This document shows, in pieces, positions 45,661-54,620 of a stretch of 64,000 nt of DNA. The DNA lies in contig NZ_CP133262.1 of the NCBI RefSeq assembly GCF_030915405.1, positions 3,472,001 through 3,536,000 on the forward strand, read 5' to 3'. Position 1 is the stretch's first letter; every line of letters starts with the position of its first letter. This stretch comes from Neobacillus nitrireducens. Its GTDB lineage: Bacteria; Bacillota; Bacilli; Bacillales; Cytobacillaceae. The notes beneath the pieces were generated by a model. The model was not told the DNA's origin. It saw only the letters and a program-made list of their open reading frames with translations, and did not search any database. The position numbers were made by a program, and so were the translations under genes.

Positions 45661-45814
45661 TTTAGCGGTTTTAACCAAACGTTTGAATAGTATAGCCTAT
45701 ATGGAATTTGATCGAACGGCTGTCGTTTGGTGACAAATGTGGTTTGAAACGTATAAATCACCTATTTTCCTGTCATTTGTCAACAATTTATTTATGCCCC
45801 AAGAAGGATAGATT

Positions 45815-45930
45815 TATGTTTATCAAGGAGTACAGCGATTCTAATCAAACGTTTGATTGAAAGGGAAATAGGAAGAAAGTAGTCGAGGTTTGTCATTTCA
45901 TCCATGATCAACTGGTCATGCTGGAGATTA
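45815..45930 (+). repeat. R4 repeat, copy 1, with AATCAAACGTTTGATT palindrome
   Basis: About 115 bp nearly the same as 59516-59633, centred on the perfect 16-bp palindrome AATCAAACGTTTGATT (45843-45858), then AAAGGGAAATAGGAAGAAA and GTCGAGGTTTGTCATTTCAT. No gene is seen in 45056-46032. Confidence 0.75.
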
Positions 45931-46032
45931 AATTAGTTGTTATAGTGATTACTGAAGGTTTCATGTTTCCTAAATTTGCGCCAAAGAATTAATTAGCAAA
46001 AAGTACATATCATAAATTTAGGAGGTGAAATA

Positions 46033-46536
46033 ATGAGGAACTCAAAATTATTTTATATAGCTTTGTTCATCATCCCTTGGCTCACAGTACCATTATTAGG
46101 GAAAAATTCATTTAAAAGATTTCTTCCTGCAGCCATTTTTATATGTACATTCACAAAAGCAATCGATTTGTTCGGTGAAAAGAAAAAATGGTGGCGATTT
46201 TATAAAGGAATCCCACCTATTGATAGTATGACCTTTTTTAATTTTGGTCCTTACTTTGTTACAAGTCTTTGGATATTGAAACTAACGTTTGGTAAATTTC
46301 CACTTTATCTTCTCTCGAATTTCATTCTTCACATTTTTTTTATCTATTTGGGAGGACTCAAATTGGTTAGCTGGTTTAAAATATTTACGTTGGATAAATT
46401 GTCCAAATCCCAGTACTTAGCCATAGACTTTTTAAGAGCATTACTTCTTTATGGTTTTCAATACATAAACGAAAGCCGGAGGGACGGTTCTTTGAGGGGG
46501 CAATCGGAAGTTTTGCGCGCAAAAAGGCACAACTAG
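46033..46536 (+). CDS. Multi-pass membrane protein with repeat-derived C terminus
   Basis: GGAGGTG precedes the ATG at 46033. The 167-residue product has four hydrophobic segments (about 6-22, 27-42, 72-88 and 93-112) and the string FFNFGPYFVTSLWILKL in the middle. The family is seen in Bacillaceae but unnamed. After LLYGFQYINE the last 19 residues (SRRDGSLRGQSEVLRAKRHN) are encoded by a GGGACGGTTCT repeat and following debris, so the original stop has probably been replaced. Confidence 0.65.
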   Translation: MRNSKLFYIALFIIPWLTVPLLGKNSFKRFLPAAIFICTFTKAIDLFGEKKKWWRFYKGIPPIDSMTFFNFGPYFVTSLWILKLTFGKFPLYLLSNFILHIFFIYLGGLKLVSWFKIFTLDKLSKSQYLAIDFLRALLLYGFQYINESRRDGSLRGQSEVLRAKRHN

Positions 46537-46598
46537 TGGAGGAATGCTCGTTGTGAAGCTCAACCCAGTTTCGAACCTTGTGACAGCCGATAGAGAGC

Positions 46599-46802
46599 TT
46601 GCAAATTCTGGGGACTATTGGGAAGGATCTCGCCATCTTCCTCTTTAGGGCAGCTGTCATTGTAGCAGTCTTTGCACTAATCACAGTACGTGCCTATATG
46701 CCGAGCATAGACATGGGCGATTGTATTTTAGATTACGGGGTTACCCCTTCGACTTTGGCCAGAGGGGTAACCAAACAAAACAGGCGCAGAAAAAGCAATT
46801 GA
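46599..46802 (+). pseudogene. Possible decayed small membrane protein gene
   Basis: A TTG-initiated frame of 67 codons encodes a hydrophobic segment (DLAIFLFRAAVIVAVFALI) and a basic tail. There is no clear ribosome binding site and a second frame (46721-46942) overlaps it. A hairpin GGGGTTACCCC / GGGGTAACC lies at 46737-46772. I treat the 46537-46938 stretch as probable debris. Confidence 0.3.
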
Positions 46803-46938
46803 ATCCCAAAAAGCGGCGGAGGGTCCATTCAAAAGAATCAATTAGTGAATCAGATAGTTACTTCCCCACCCTATCGACGTTAAGTGGGATTGAAAAATAT
46901 AATGTGGATTTGATTCAGAACAGTGAGAGGAACTTACA

Positions 46939-47910
46939 GTGAAGTCTAAACTAATGAATATAGGTATTATCCTGCTTTCTCTGACAATGGTATTTGCCCT
47001 ATTTTTATATTATAGCCATTCAATAGAGAAGGATGATATTTTAAAAAGTAATAATATGAAGCAAGAAGTCAGAGAAAACACAGTAGAAAAGGAAGATCAG
47101 GTAAAAAGAGATTCCGAGGCGCGGGTGGATGTAAAAGAGGAGAAGAGTGCCTCAGAAGAAAATCATGAGAAGGCAGCAACAAAAGGAGTTCAGGGGAATG
47201 TGGTCCCTAAGAGTTCGCTTGCCTCTGAAGTATCCCATAATCATGAGAAAAAAGTTGAAATCCAAAAGGAATTTCTAGTGGTGATTGATCCGGGCCATCA
47301 GGATCGAGCTAATACTGCTCCGGAATCAGTCAGCCCTGGTGCTAAAGAGACGAAGATGAAGGTTACTGGCGGAACTTCAGGGGTTTCCACTGGGAAACCA
47401 GAGTATAAGTTAACCTTGGAAGCATCCCTCATTTTAGGTCAATTACTTGAAAGTAGAGGGGTAAAGGTTATCTTCACTAGAACGACGAACAATGTCAATA
47501 TCAGTAACAAAGAAAGAGCGGAGATCGCAAACCAAAATAACGCTGATTTATTTATACGTATTCACGCGGATGGAGCAACCAATAGAAATGTCCATGGTCT
47601 ATCCGTTCTCACTCCGGCGGAGAACAGCCCGTACACGAAGGAGATTTTCGATGATAGTTTAAAAGCTTCCGAATTTATCATTGATGAAACGAAGAATAAT
47701 GCATCCGTTAAAGTCAACGGGATTTCTTACAGAGGCGATATGTCTGGTTTCAACTGGTCCAAAGTCCCTTGCACATTGGTGGAACTTGGATTTATGACCA
47801 ACCCAACGGAAGATAAGAATCTTTCTAATCCAGCATATCTAAAGAACTTGCTTACCAATATAGTAGATGGTGTTATGCAATATGCTAGTTACCAAGAGAA
47901 GGAGGAATAG
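46939..47910 (+). CDS. Membrane-anchored N-acetylmuramoyl-L-alanine amidase
   Basis: The 323-residue protein has an N-terminal membrane helix (LMNIGIILLSLTMVFALFLY), a long charged linker rich in Glu and Lys (about 30-108), and an Amidase_3 domain: VVIDPGHQ (zinc His near 117), EYKLTLEASLIL, FIRIHADG (second His near 208) and VPCTLVELGFMTN with the catalytic glutamate. It should cleave the bond between MurNAc and L-alanine in peptidoglycan. The GTG start follows GAGAGG. CwlD/LytC-like domain, but the anchored layout is closer to germination or sporulation amidases. Confidence 0.9.
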   Translation: MKSKLMNIGIILLSLTMVFALFLYYSHSIEKDDILKSNNMKQEVRENTVEKEDQVKRDSEARVDVKEEKSASEENHEKAATKGVQGNVVPKSSLASEVSHNHEKKVEIQKEFLVVIDPGHQDRANTAPESVSPGAKETKMKVTGGTSGVSTGKPEYKLTLEASLILGQLLESRGVKVIFTRTTNNVNISNKERAEIANQNNADLFIRIHADGATNRNVHGLSVLTPAENSPYTKEIFDDSLKASEFIIDETKNNASVKVNGISYRGDMSGFNWSKVPCTLVELGFMTNPTEDKNLSNPAYLKNLLTNIVDGVMQYASYQEKEE

Positions 47911-48051
47911 TAGGAGTTTTTAACAATACAAATTCTCTGTTCCTATCGCTGGTTATTTTTCTAACGATGAAGAAGTCATACAAAAATCGGTAACACAAAA
48001 CTTCGTCTAAGAATAGTTTGTAAAGGTAGTAAATTAGAGGAGGTTATTTTT

Positions 48052-48384
48052 TTGCAGCCATATATGTATCAAAATCCCATGAATGCTGAAAGAGATCCGA
48101 TGGATTTCCATAAAAAGTGTAAGCAACATTTATATCAATTTGTTCAAGTAGAATTAAATGATGGCTCGGTTTACCAAGGCATACTTCATAGCTATGACAG
48201 GGATAAAATGTTTATTCTTATGCCAAAGACGGAGCATTCTCAACTGCCAACGCACACAATGGATGCAGGCAGCGAAAGCAGCGAAAGTCGACAGTTTTTC
48301 CCTTTCTTTGGACCATTTGGGTTATTTGGGTTCCCTTTCTTTGGGATAAGAAGATTCGGGCCGTTTTTCCCATTCTTTTTTTAA
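48052..48384 (+). CDS. Small Sm-like-fold protein with Phe/Pro-rich tail
   Basis: GAGGAGG precedes the TTG at 48052. The 110-residue product has a short beta-rich part (FVQVELNDGSVYQGILHSYD, RDKMFILMP) that resembles an LSm-like barrel, then a very unusual aromatic tail (FFPFFGPFGLFGFPFFGIRR, ending FFPFFF). Bacillales have several such unnamed short proteins. A spore-coat or membrane-binding role is possible. A clear terminator follows. Confidence 0.6.
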   Translation: MQPYMYQNPMNAERDPMDFHKKCKQHLYQFVQVELNDGSVYQGILHSYDRDKMFILMPKTEHSQLPTHTMDAGSESSESRQFFPFFGPFGLFGFPFFGIRRFGPFFPFFF

Positions 48385-48398
48385 AAAAATTGATACAA

Positions 48399-48435
48399 AA
48401 AAGGCTTGTAGTGGATATGTACCTACAGGCCTTTT
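48399..48435 (+). terminator. Intrinsic terminator
   Basis: AAAAGGCTTGTAG (48399-48411) and CTACAGGCCTTTT (48423-48435) pair over 13 bp with one mismatch. Confidence 0.8.
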
Positions 48436-48747
48436 CTATGTGCGGACAGCAAACATCCAGTCTGGTGGACACGAACTTCATACAAGATTAGGTATCATTG
48501 GATAAGTAAGTTCTTAAACTCGTTATGAACCCATAAGTAATTAGCCTTACTTTATATAATATTTTCATTCGTTGATTCTTACATAATCAATTAAGCCGGT
48601 TCCTGTGTGAACGCCCAAAATTAAAGTCATCCATAGGGGATAGGATAAAAACTATATATATTTAACTCCATGATTGTCCATTTCTTATGATGCTGGTTTA
48701 ACATATTTTATATTAAATTCAAAACCTACGTTGAATGGGAGGATCTT
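48436..48747. other. Gene-free stretch
   Basis: No gene is seen. CCGGTTCCTGTGTGAACGCCC near 48597 looks like a strongly decayed copy of the GTGCCTGTCACGCC repeat family. Confidence 0.4.
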
Positions 48748-48987
48748 ATGTCTAACCAAATTAATATTTTCAACCTGCACGTCAACGGGATGGCACAAAA
48801 TGCAAGCGTTAATATAGGAAGAACCTTACACAATAGCCATACGGCAAACTTAAAATTATTTGGTGCTAATTTTTCAATGGGAGAATTTTCACCTGCAAAT
48901 TCCCACCTTATTCAGGTTGTTCAAGATTCCGATACAAGTGATCAAGGTCAAAGTGAAAATCCATCTTCATCAGACAAAAGTCAATGA
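48748..48987 (+). CDS. GerPA/GerPF-type spore germination protein
   Basis: The 79-residue protein has the layout of the GerPA/GerPF family: NIFNLHVNGMAQNASVNIGR, then HNSHTANLKLFGANFSMGEF and SPANSHLIQVVQDSDTSDQ. GerP proteins sit in the spore coat and help germinants reach their receptors. Here it stands alone, not in a gerPABCDEF operon, so it is a paralogue. AATGGGAGGATCTT precedes the ATG. Confidence 0.8.
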   Translation: MSNQINIFNLHVNGMAQNASVNIGRTLHNSHTANLKLFGANFSMGEFSPANSHLIQVVQDSDTSDQGQSENPSSSDKSQ

Positions 48988-49294
48988 CGGTTCATTTTAC
49001 AGCCGGTGATCAATAGTATATTCAACTCCGCCAATTTTAGCTCTGTTGCTTATCTCCATCCTTTTTCTAAAGGGGTGGTTTTTGTCATTTATATGGTATG
49101 GTCCTCCGAAAACAAAGATCAGGCCATTTACTAAGAAAAGCTACAAGAATATAGAACTCAAATATTGGAATATTATAATTCTATAATACTCTTTCGGAAT
49201 GGACTGTCATTTCTTATAATGAGGTAGAGGGAATGAATGCGTTGACAAGGATATGAATAAAAGCGTTTGAGTACTTAAGTAAAGGGGGGAGAAG
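48988..49294. promoter_or_regulatory. Probable promoter region of the lytS-like operon
   Basis: TATAAT at 49215-49220 could be a -10 element; the -35 is poor. AAAAGCGTTTGAG near 49259 partly fits a CcpA cre site and overlaps the leader. No gene is present. Confidence 0.35.
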
Positions 49295-51079
49295 ATGTTC
49301 AATTTAGCTCCATTGATGCTTGAGAAGGTTGGAATTATCGTCATTGTTGCTTTTTTGCTTTCGCAGATGCGATCTTTTCGCCAAGTTATTCAAAACAAGC
49401 ACAGTCCAAATGAGAAAGTTTTGCTGATTTTACTTTTTGGTACCTTTGGCATTATTAGTAATTATACGGGAATTGAAGTCTATCATCATACAATTGGAAG
49501 GCCTGAGTGGCTTTCTGAAATAAACCAGGAGAGTGCACTAGCAAATACAAGAGTCATGGGGATTGTGATTGGAGGTTTATTGGGGGGACCAGCTGTTGGG
49601 ATTGGTGCCGGGCTCATTGCAGGAATCCATCGTTATACCCTTGGAGGCTTCACTGCCCTTTCATGTGCCCTTTCTACCATTCTAGCTGGGATCGTGGCTG
49701 GATACTTTGGGAAAAAACGAAAACAAAAGGGGAAACAAATTTCGCCCAGCTTTGCGGTCAGCATTGGAATGGCTTTAGAAACGGTTCAGATGTTAATCAT
49801 TCTTGTTGCTGCAAAACCATTTAACGATGCTTGGGAACTCGTTCAACTCATTAGCTTGCCGATGATTTTCGGAAATGGTTTAGGAACCTTGCTGTTCATG
49901 CTCATTATTCAGATCATTAAGCGTGACGAAGAACGTACCCGTGCGAATCAAACCAATCAAGCCTTTCTTATTGCGGATCAAACCTTACCTTTCTTTCGTC
50001 AAGGCCTAAACATCCATTCATGCAAGGAAATTTCCGAAATTATGTTAAAACTGACGGATGCAGATGCAGTTTCCATCACAAGTGACCAACAAGTTTTAGC
50101 CCATGTCGGTGTGGCTTCTGATCATCACATTCCCATGTCAAAACCTGAGACCGGGTTGACGAGAAAAGTGCTTTTAGACGGAAAGATTGCGATGGCAAAA
50201 TCGAAGGAGGAAATCTCCTGTATTCATAGTCAATGTCCATTAGAAGCAGCGATTGTTCTGCCATTAAAGGTAAAAAATAAAATTTTTGGTACCCTAAAAA
50301 TGTACTATACGGAGCCAGATAAACTGGATAAGGTACAGCAGGAATTAGCGGAAGGGCTGGCCAATCTATTTTCAACACAGTTGGAGCTTGCTGAGGCAGA
50401 AAGACAGACGAAGCTATTAAAGGATGCTGAAATTAAAGCCTTACAAGCGCAGATTCATCCGCACTTTTTATTTAATAGTATGAATACCATTTCAGCCCTT
50501 TGCCGGACAGATGCAGATAAAGCCCGTAAATTATTATTGGAGCTTAGCTCATTTTTTCGTGGTAACCTTCAAGGAGCCAGGCAGATGCTCATCCCTCTGG
50601 AAAAGGAATTAGCAAATGTTAGGGCCTATTTATCATTAGAACAGACACGTTTTCCTAACAAATACCATATAGATTTTCAAATAGAGCCAGAGCTCGAAAA
50701 GGTACTGATTCCTCCGTTTATCATGCAGCCTTTAGTTGAAAATGCTATTCACTATGGTTTTCCTCGCAGTAAATCTCAAGGGCGAATTACGATATCCATT
50801 TTTTCAAAAAATAATTATTTGCAAATTATTGTAGCTGATAATGGAAAAGGAATATCCGATGACCAGCTTGAATTGCTCGGTAAGCAGGTGGTCCATTCAA
50901 AAAAAGGAAATGGTACAGCGATATTTAATATAAGTGAACGTCTAAAAGGAATTTACAATGGTCAAGCCAGCTTAACTTTAAAAAGTAAAGTGGATCATGG
51001 TGCGATCATTACCATTACCATTCCGCTGGATAGTAAAGGAGTGTTTGATCAAGATGTTGAAGGCCTATATATTGGATGA
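49295..51079 (+). CDS. lytS: LytS/BtsS-type sensor histidine kinase
   Basis: The 594-residue protein has six or so N-terminal membrane helices of the 5TM-5TMR_LYT type (GIVIGGLLGGPAVGIGAGLI, AGIHRYTLGGFTALSCALST), a GAF domain (about 225-355), a histidine kinase region with QAQIHPHFLFNSMNTISALC (phospho-His near 389) and an ATPase domain with PPFIMQPLVENAIHYGF and ADNGKGI. LytS/BtsS kinases in B. subtilis and E. coli respond to extracellular pyruvate. AAAGGGGGGAGAAG precedes the ATG. The response regulator gene overlaps its 3' end. Confidence 0.93.
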   Translation: MFNLAPLMLEKVGIIVIVAFLLSQMRSFRQVIQNKHSPNEKVLLILLFGTFGIISNYTGIEVYHHTIGRPEWLSEINQESALANTRVMGIVIGGLLGGPAVGIGAGLIAGIHRYTLGGFTALSCALSTILAGIVAGYFGKKRKQKGKQISPSFAVSIGMALETVQMLIILVAAKPFNDAWELVQLISLPMIFGNGLGTLLFMLIIQIIKRDEERTRANQTNQAFLIADQTLPFFRQGLNIHSCKEISEIMLKLTDADAVSITSDQQVLAHVGVASDHHIPMSKPETGLTRKVLLDGKIAMAKSKEEISCIHSQCPLEAAIVLPLKVKNKIFGTLKMYYTEPDKLDKVQQELAEGLANLFSTQLELAEAERQTKLLKDAEIKALQAQIHPHFLFNSMNTISALCRTDADKARKLLLELSSFFRGNLQGARQMLIPLEKELANVRAYLSLEQTRFPNKYHIDFQIEPELEKVLIPPFIMQPLVENAIHYGFPRSKSQGRITISIFSKNNYLQIIVADNGKGISDDQLELLGKQVVHSKKGNGTAIFNISERLKGIYNGQASLTLKSKVDHGAIITITIPLDSKGVFDQDVEGLYIG

Positions 51080-51791
51080 TGAACCATTAGCGAGAGATGA
51101 ATTAAAATACCTGCTTATTCGCAGTGAGCAAGTGGAAATCCTAGGGGAAGGTGATTGTATCGAGGATGCCGTCGCTGATATTACAGAGCTAAAACCAGAT
51201 CTTGTTTTCTTGGATATTGAATTAGCTGAAGATAATGGCTTGAACTTAGCAAGGCAATTAGCAACCCTAGGGGAGACGCCTGCTATTGTCTTCGCTACCG
51301 CCTATGATGAGTATGCTTTAGAGGCATTTGAATTAGATGCCGTCGATTATATTTTAAAACCCTTTGATGAAGAACGTATTCAAAAAACCTTGGAAAAAAT
51401 CAAGAAAATGAAAAATATTGGAAATAAAAATATCCTGACGGAATCCTCTATAAAGCACAACCGTAATGGGAAAATAGCAGTTCTTGCGGATGAACGGATT
51501 ATTTTACTAACGGTGGCAGACATCCTTTATTTAGAGGCTAGTGAAGGTAAGTGCAACATCATAACAAACAATCAAGCATACAAAGTGGCTGATGCCCTCG
51601 TTGTTTTAGAGAAAAAGTTAAATAAGGCAAAATTTATACGTGTTCATCGAAGTTTTATCGTCAACTTAGATCATATTGTTGAAATAGAACCATGGTTTAA
51701 TTCTACCTATAATTTACAAATGATGGATGGCTCCAAAGTTCCGGTTAGCCGCACCTATGTAAAGGAATTAAAACAGTTGCTAGGTTTTTGA
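51054..51791 (+). CDS. lytT: LytTR-family response regulator
   Basis: The N-terminal receiver has AYILDDEPLARDELKYLLIR and the phospho-acceptor aspartate in DLVFLDIELAEDNG, then DAVDYILKPFDEERI. The C-terminal LytTR domain has FIRVHRSFIVNLDHIVEIEP and VPVSRTYVKELKQLL. An open frame extends upstream, but the ATG at 51054 begins the family-typical MLKAYILDDEP. It overlaps lytS by 26 nt. Its likely target is the cstA promoter, which carries three 21-bp-spaced repeats. Confidence 0.93.
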   Translation: MLKAYILDDEPLARDELKYLLIRSEQVEILGEGDCIEDAVADITELKPDLVFLDIELAEDNGLNLARQLATLGETPAIVFATAYDEYALEAFELDAVDYILKPFDEERIQKTLEKIKKMKNIGNKNILTESSIKHNRNGKIAVLADERIILLTVADILYLEASEGKCNIITNNQAYKVADALVVLEKKLNKAKFIRVHRSFIVNLDHIVEIEPWFNSTYNLQMMDGSKVPVSRTYVKELKQLLGF

Positions 51792-51794
51792 ATA

Positions 51795-51850
51795 TTTTGC
51801 ATTTCATTTATTCATTTTTGCATTTCACCCTTCGATTTGTGCATTCTATC
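51795..51850 (+). promoter_or_regulatory. Three TGCATT direct repeats at exact 21-bp spacing, likely LytTR operator
   Basis: TGCATT occurs at 51798, 51819 and 51840; the first two lie in TTTTGCATTTCA. LytTR proteins bind direct repeats about two helical turns apart, and the gene just upstream encodes one. Confidence 0.65.
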
Positions 51851-51862
51851 CTGAAAATGAAG

Positions 51863-51876
51863 TAAATACGCTTTCA
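51863..51876. promoter_or_regulatory. Probable CcpA cre site upstream of cstA
   Basis: TAAATACGCTTTCA matches 12 of 14 positions of TGWAARCGYTWNCW. It lies about 50 bp before the cstA start, consistent with glucose repression of a carbon-starvation transporter. Confidence 0.5.
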
Positions 51877-51926
51877 TTTTGTAAAATAGATGACGTAGAA
51901 CAAAAGTGGAGGGGGAATAGATAATA

Positions 51927-53732
51927 ATGAATGCGATTACAATTGTTATTGCTTCAATATGTATTCTTTTAATAGTTTATCGATTATATGGTACTTTCAT
52001 GGCAGCAAAGGTTTTAAAGCTTAATGATTCAAAACCAACTCCTGCTCAGAAATTTGAGGATGGACGAGACTATGTCCCAACGAATAAGTGGGTCGTATTT
52101 GGTCACCATTTTGCAGCGATTGCAGCAGCAGGTCCATTAGTGGGCCCGATTCTTGCCGCACAATTTGGTTATTTACCAGGATTAATTTGGCTTTTGATAG
52201 GTGCCGTTATTGGTGGGGCCGTTCACGATACGGTCGTTCTGTTTGCATCGATGCGTAGAGATGGAAAATCTTTATCAGAAGTAGCGAAGGAAGAACTTGG
52301 ACCTGTGGCAGGATTTTGTACAGGCTTAGCGATGTTATTCATTATCACGATTACGATGGCAGGCTTGTCCATGGTTGTTCTTGGCGCACTTGAAAGAAAC
52401 CCATGGGGAACATTTGCGGTTGGAATCACGATTCCGATTGCTATGGGTGTTGGATTATATCATAAAAAGACTGGAAACTTAAAACTTGCAACAACCGTTG
52501 GCTTCCTATTAATTATGGCGGCCATCATCTTAGGACCAAGTATTCAAGGGACATGGTTTGGCGATATGTTAACCCTTGAAAAAAGCACATTAGCACTTAT
52601 TCTTCCAATCTATGCTTTTTTTGCAGCGGCATTACCTGTTTGGTTATTGCTGGCACCACGCGATTATTTAAGTACGTTTATGAAAATTGGTGTATTTGCT
52701 GCGTTAATTATCGGGGTATTCATTGTAAATCCAGAAGTTCAATTCCCGGCATTTACCGAATTCCTTAATGGCGGGGGTCCTGTTGTAGCGGGTCCAGTTT
52801 GGCCATTTATTTCGATTACCATTGCTTGTGGAGCCATTTCCGGTTTTCACGCCTTCGTAGGCTCTGGTACAACACCGAAGATGATTAATCGTTGGAGCGA
52901 TGTGAAAGGTGTTGCCTTTGGCGCAATGCTTGTTGAATGTTTAGTAGCCATTATGGCATTAATTGCCGCTGTATCATTACAACCCGGCGATTATTTCGCG
53001 ATCAATTCAACACCAGAGAAATTTGCCGCGCTCGGAATGGAAACGGTACATCTAGATGAACTTAGTAAAGAAGTTGGAATGGACCTTGAAGGAAGAACCG
53101 GTGGAGCTGTTACACTTGCAGTTGGGATGACATACATTTTCGCTGCTGTTCCGTTTTTTGCAAAATTAGCTTCCTATTTCTATCAATTTGTTATTCTATT
53201 TGAGGCAGTATTTATTTTAACGGCGATTGACTCAGGAACGAGGGTTGCTCGTTACCTTATTCAAGATTTCTTAGGTGACTTCATTAAACCGTTAAAACGG
53301 ACAGATTCACTTGGAGCCAATATTTTTGCTAGTGCGTTAGCCTGCTTTATTTGGGGATATCTGCTATTCTCGGGTGATATTAGCTCCGTTTGGGCGCTAT
53401 TCGGTGTATCCAACCAATTGATGGCGTCGATCGGTCTCATCATTGGTGCGACAGTCGTGCTCAAGATCGCAGAAAAACGTTGGTATATGCTGACCTGCCT
53501 CGTCCCGCTTGCCTACTTGTTTGTAACGGTCATGGTAGCAGGATATTGGATGGTGAAAAACGTTTACTTCAATGCAGCTAACCCTGGTTATAACGTCTTA
53601 AATGGTATTCTTTCCATTGTCATGCTGATCCTTGGTATTGTCATCATGGTTACTTCCATTGCTAAATGGATTAAGCTATGGAAAATTCCACAAAATGTCT
53701 TGGTGGAACAATCTGAAAAAGAAGTTGCTTAA
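51927..53732 (+). CDS. cstA: CstA-family carbon starvation / pyruvate transporter
   Basis: The 601-residue membrane protein has about 15 hydrophobic segments and the CstA signature DGRDYVPTNKWVVFGHHFAA, then AAAGPLVGPILAAQFGYLPG, GAVHDTVVLFASMRRDGKSL and FHAFVGSGTTPKMI. The family includes the E. coli pyruvate transporters BtsT and CstA; BtsT is switched on by BtsSR, a LytST-type pair like the one encoded just upstream here. The function is therefore probably pyruvate uptake. GTGGAGGGGG lies 13 nt before the ATG. A strong terminator follows. Confidence 0.92.
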   Translation: MNAITIVIASICILLIVYRLYGTFMAAKVLKLNDSKPTPAQKFEDGRDYVPTNKWVVFGHHFAAIAAAGPLVGPILAAQFGYLPGLIWLLIGAVIGGAVHDTVVLFASMRRDGKSLSEVAKEELGPVAGFCTGLAMLFIITITMAGLSMVVLGALERNPWGTFAVGITIPIAMGVGLYHKKTGNLKLATTVGFLLIMAAIILGPSIQGTWFGDMLTLEKSTLALILPIYAFFAAALPVWLLLAPRDYLSTFMKIGVFAALIIGVFIVNPEVQFPAFTEFLNGGGPVVAGPVWPFISITIACGAISGFHAFVGSGTTPKMINRWSDVKGVAFGAMLVECLVAIMALIAAVSLQPGDYFAINSTPEKFAALGMETVHLDELSKEVGMDLEGRTGGAVTLAVGMTYIFAAVPFFAKLASYFYQFVILFEAVFILTAIDSGTRVARYLIQDFLGDFIKPLKRTDSLGANIFASALACFIWGYLLFSGDISSVWALFGVSNQLMASIGLIIGATVVLKIAEKRWYMLTCLVPLAYLFVTVMVAGYWMVKNVYFNAANPGYNVLNGILSIVMLILGIVIMVTSIAKWIKLWKIPQNVLVEQSEKEVA

Positions 53733-53738
53733 AAAGGA

Positions 53739-53773
53739 AGCACCCATTCACTTGAATGGGTGCTGTTTTTTTT
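53739..53773 (+). terminator. Intrinsic terminator after cstA
   Basis: AGCACCCATTCA (53739-53750) and TGAATGGGTGCT (53753-53764) form a perfect 12-bp stem followed by T8. Confidence 0.9.
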
Positions 53774-53783
53774 AAAAGAATCC

Positions 53784-54059
53784 TTATTGAAGCTTTGCAG
53801 AAATAGATTTTAATAGACTAAAACCAGATAATTTGAGCGTGAGTTTTTCCTTGCCTCTAATACTCTTTTGTACATAAATGGAGACATCATCAATAATAAA
53901 TTCATGAAAGCTCGTTATTTTTTTCGGCTTCCCAGGAACGGCTACCAGATCCTGGACTCCAGGAGCACAGCAAGCTCTTACTTCCATTGTTTTTACGGTT
54001 AGCTCATTACCTTTCAATGCAATCCATTCTTTAGCTCCTGAATCGATTTCAATCTTCAC
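53784..54059 (-). CDS. CC/Se-motif family protein (HesB/IscA-like)
   Basis: The product has VKTMEVRACCAPGVQDLVAV with the paired cysteines that mark the CC/Se motif family; in some members the second cysteine is selenocysteine. The fold is thought to be related to HesB/IscA iron-sulfur carriers, but its job is unknown. The GTG at 54059 (MKIEIDSGAKEWIA) follows AAGGGG; the frame also opens with an ATG at 54083. It is a single gene. Confidence 0.7.
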   Translation of the reverse strand: MKIEIDSGAKEWIALKGNELTVKTMEVRACCAPGVQDLVAVPGKPKKITSFHEFIIDDVSIYVQKSIRGKEKLTLKLSGFSLLKSISAKLQ

Positions 54060-54120
54060 CGTTCGTCCACCCCTTCTATTCATCCTATTATCTCAAAAAA
54101 TACCAGCGCCTGTCGATCAC

Positions 54121-54230
54121 GGTGCCTGTCACGCTCTGAACTTTGTCGAAGATTGATAGGCTTTTAGATAGATATAAAATGGTAGAATGAAATTACAGCT
54201 GAATATTGTTGGGGGTGGTTGGTTGTTACA
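54121..54230 (+). repeat. Long copy of the GTGCCTGTCAC repeat family
   Basis: GGTGCCTGTCACGCTCTGAA, then CTTTGTCGAAGATTGATAGG and GAATATTGTTGGGGGTGG. It lies just before R1 copy A; a lone CACTGTCACGCGAC half-site lies just after it, near 54566. Confidence 0.75.
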
Positions 54231-54331
54231 CTCTTTTGACTTAATGTTTCATATTAACAATTTAGGGGCTTTAAAAAATTTCCGTTTCAGTGTTGTAAAC
54301 GAGTGGATTTTCGGACAGCCATCAAGGTTAA

Positions 54332-54550
54332 ACACCCGATTTGAAAAATAGACGGAAAAATTCCGCTTAATTTGTAATTATCATTAAAAAAAGCTTAAAT
54401 AGACGGAGAATTTCCGCCTATTAACTCGAAAAACATGAAAATCATAGATTTTGTTTTGCATTAGCGGAAAATCTCCGCTTATTCACCTCGAAACAAGCTC
54501 CATTTTGCATTTAGCCGGAAAATCTCCGCTTATTTTACTTTCGCTGGTTT
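54332..54550 (+). repeat. R1 element, copy A: four spaced CGGAAAaTTCCG palindromes
   Basis: Palindromes start at 54353, 54404, 54465 and 54516 (spacing 51, 61, 51). The pattern and the spacer text (AACTCGAAAAA.ATGAAAAT, GCTCCATTTTGCATTTAGCC) are shared with 57150-57370 and 58692-58911. Confidence 0.9.
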
Positions 54551-54620
54551 CCCAAATTTCCATACACTGTCACGCGACAAGAAGAAATATGATATTGAAA
54601 ACAGATCATTGGCCGGCAAA

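Noticed and set aside
46721..46942. 73-codon frame just before the amidase gene
   Set aside because: Composition is basic and low in hydrophobic pattern, it overlaps another weak frame and lacks a ribosome binding site.
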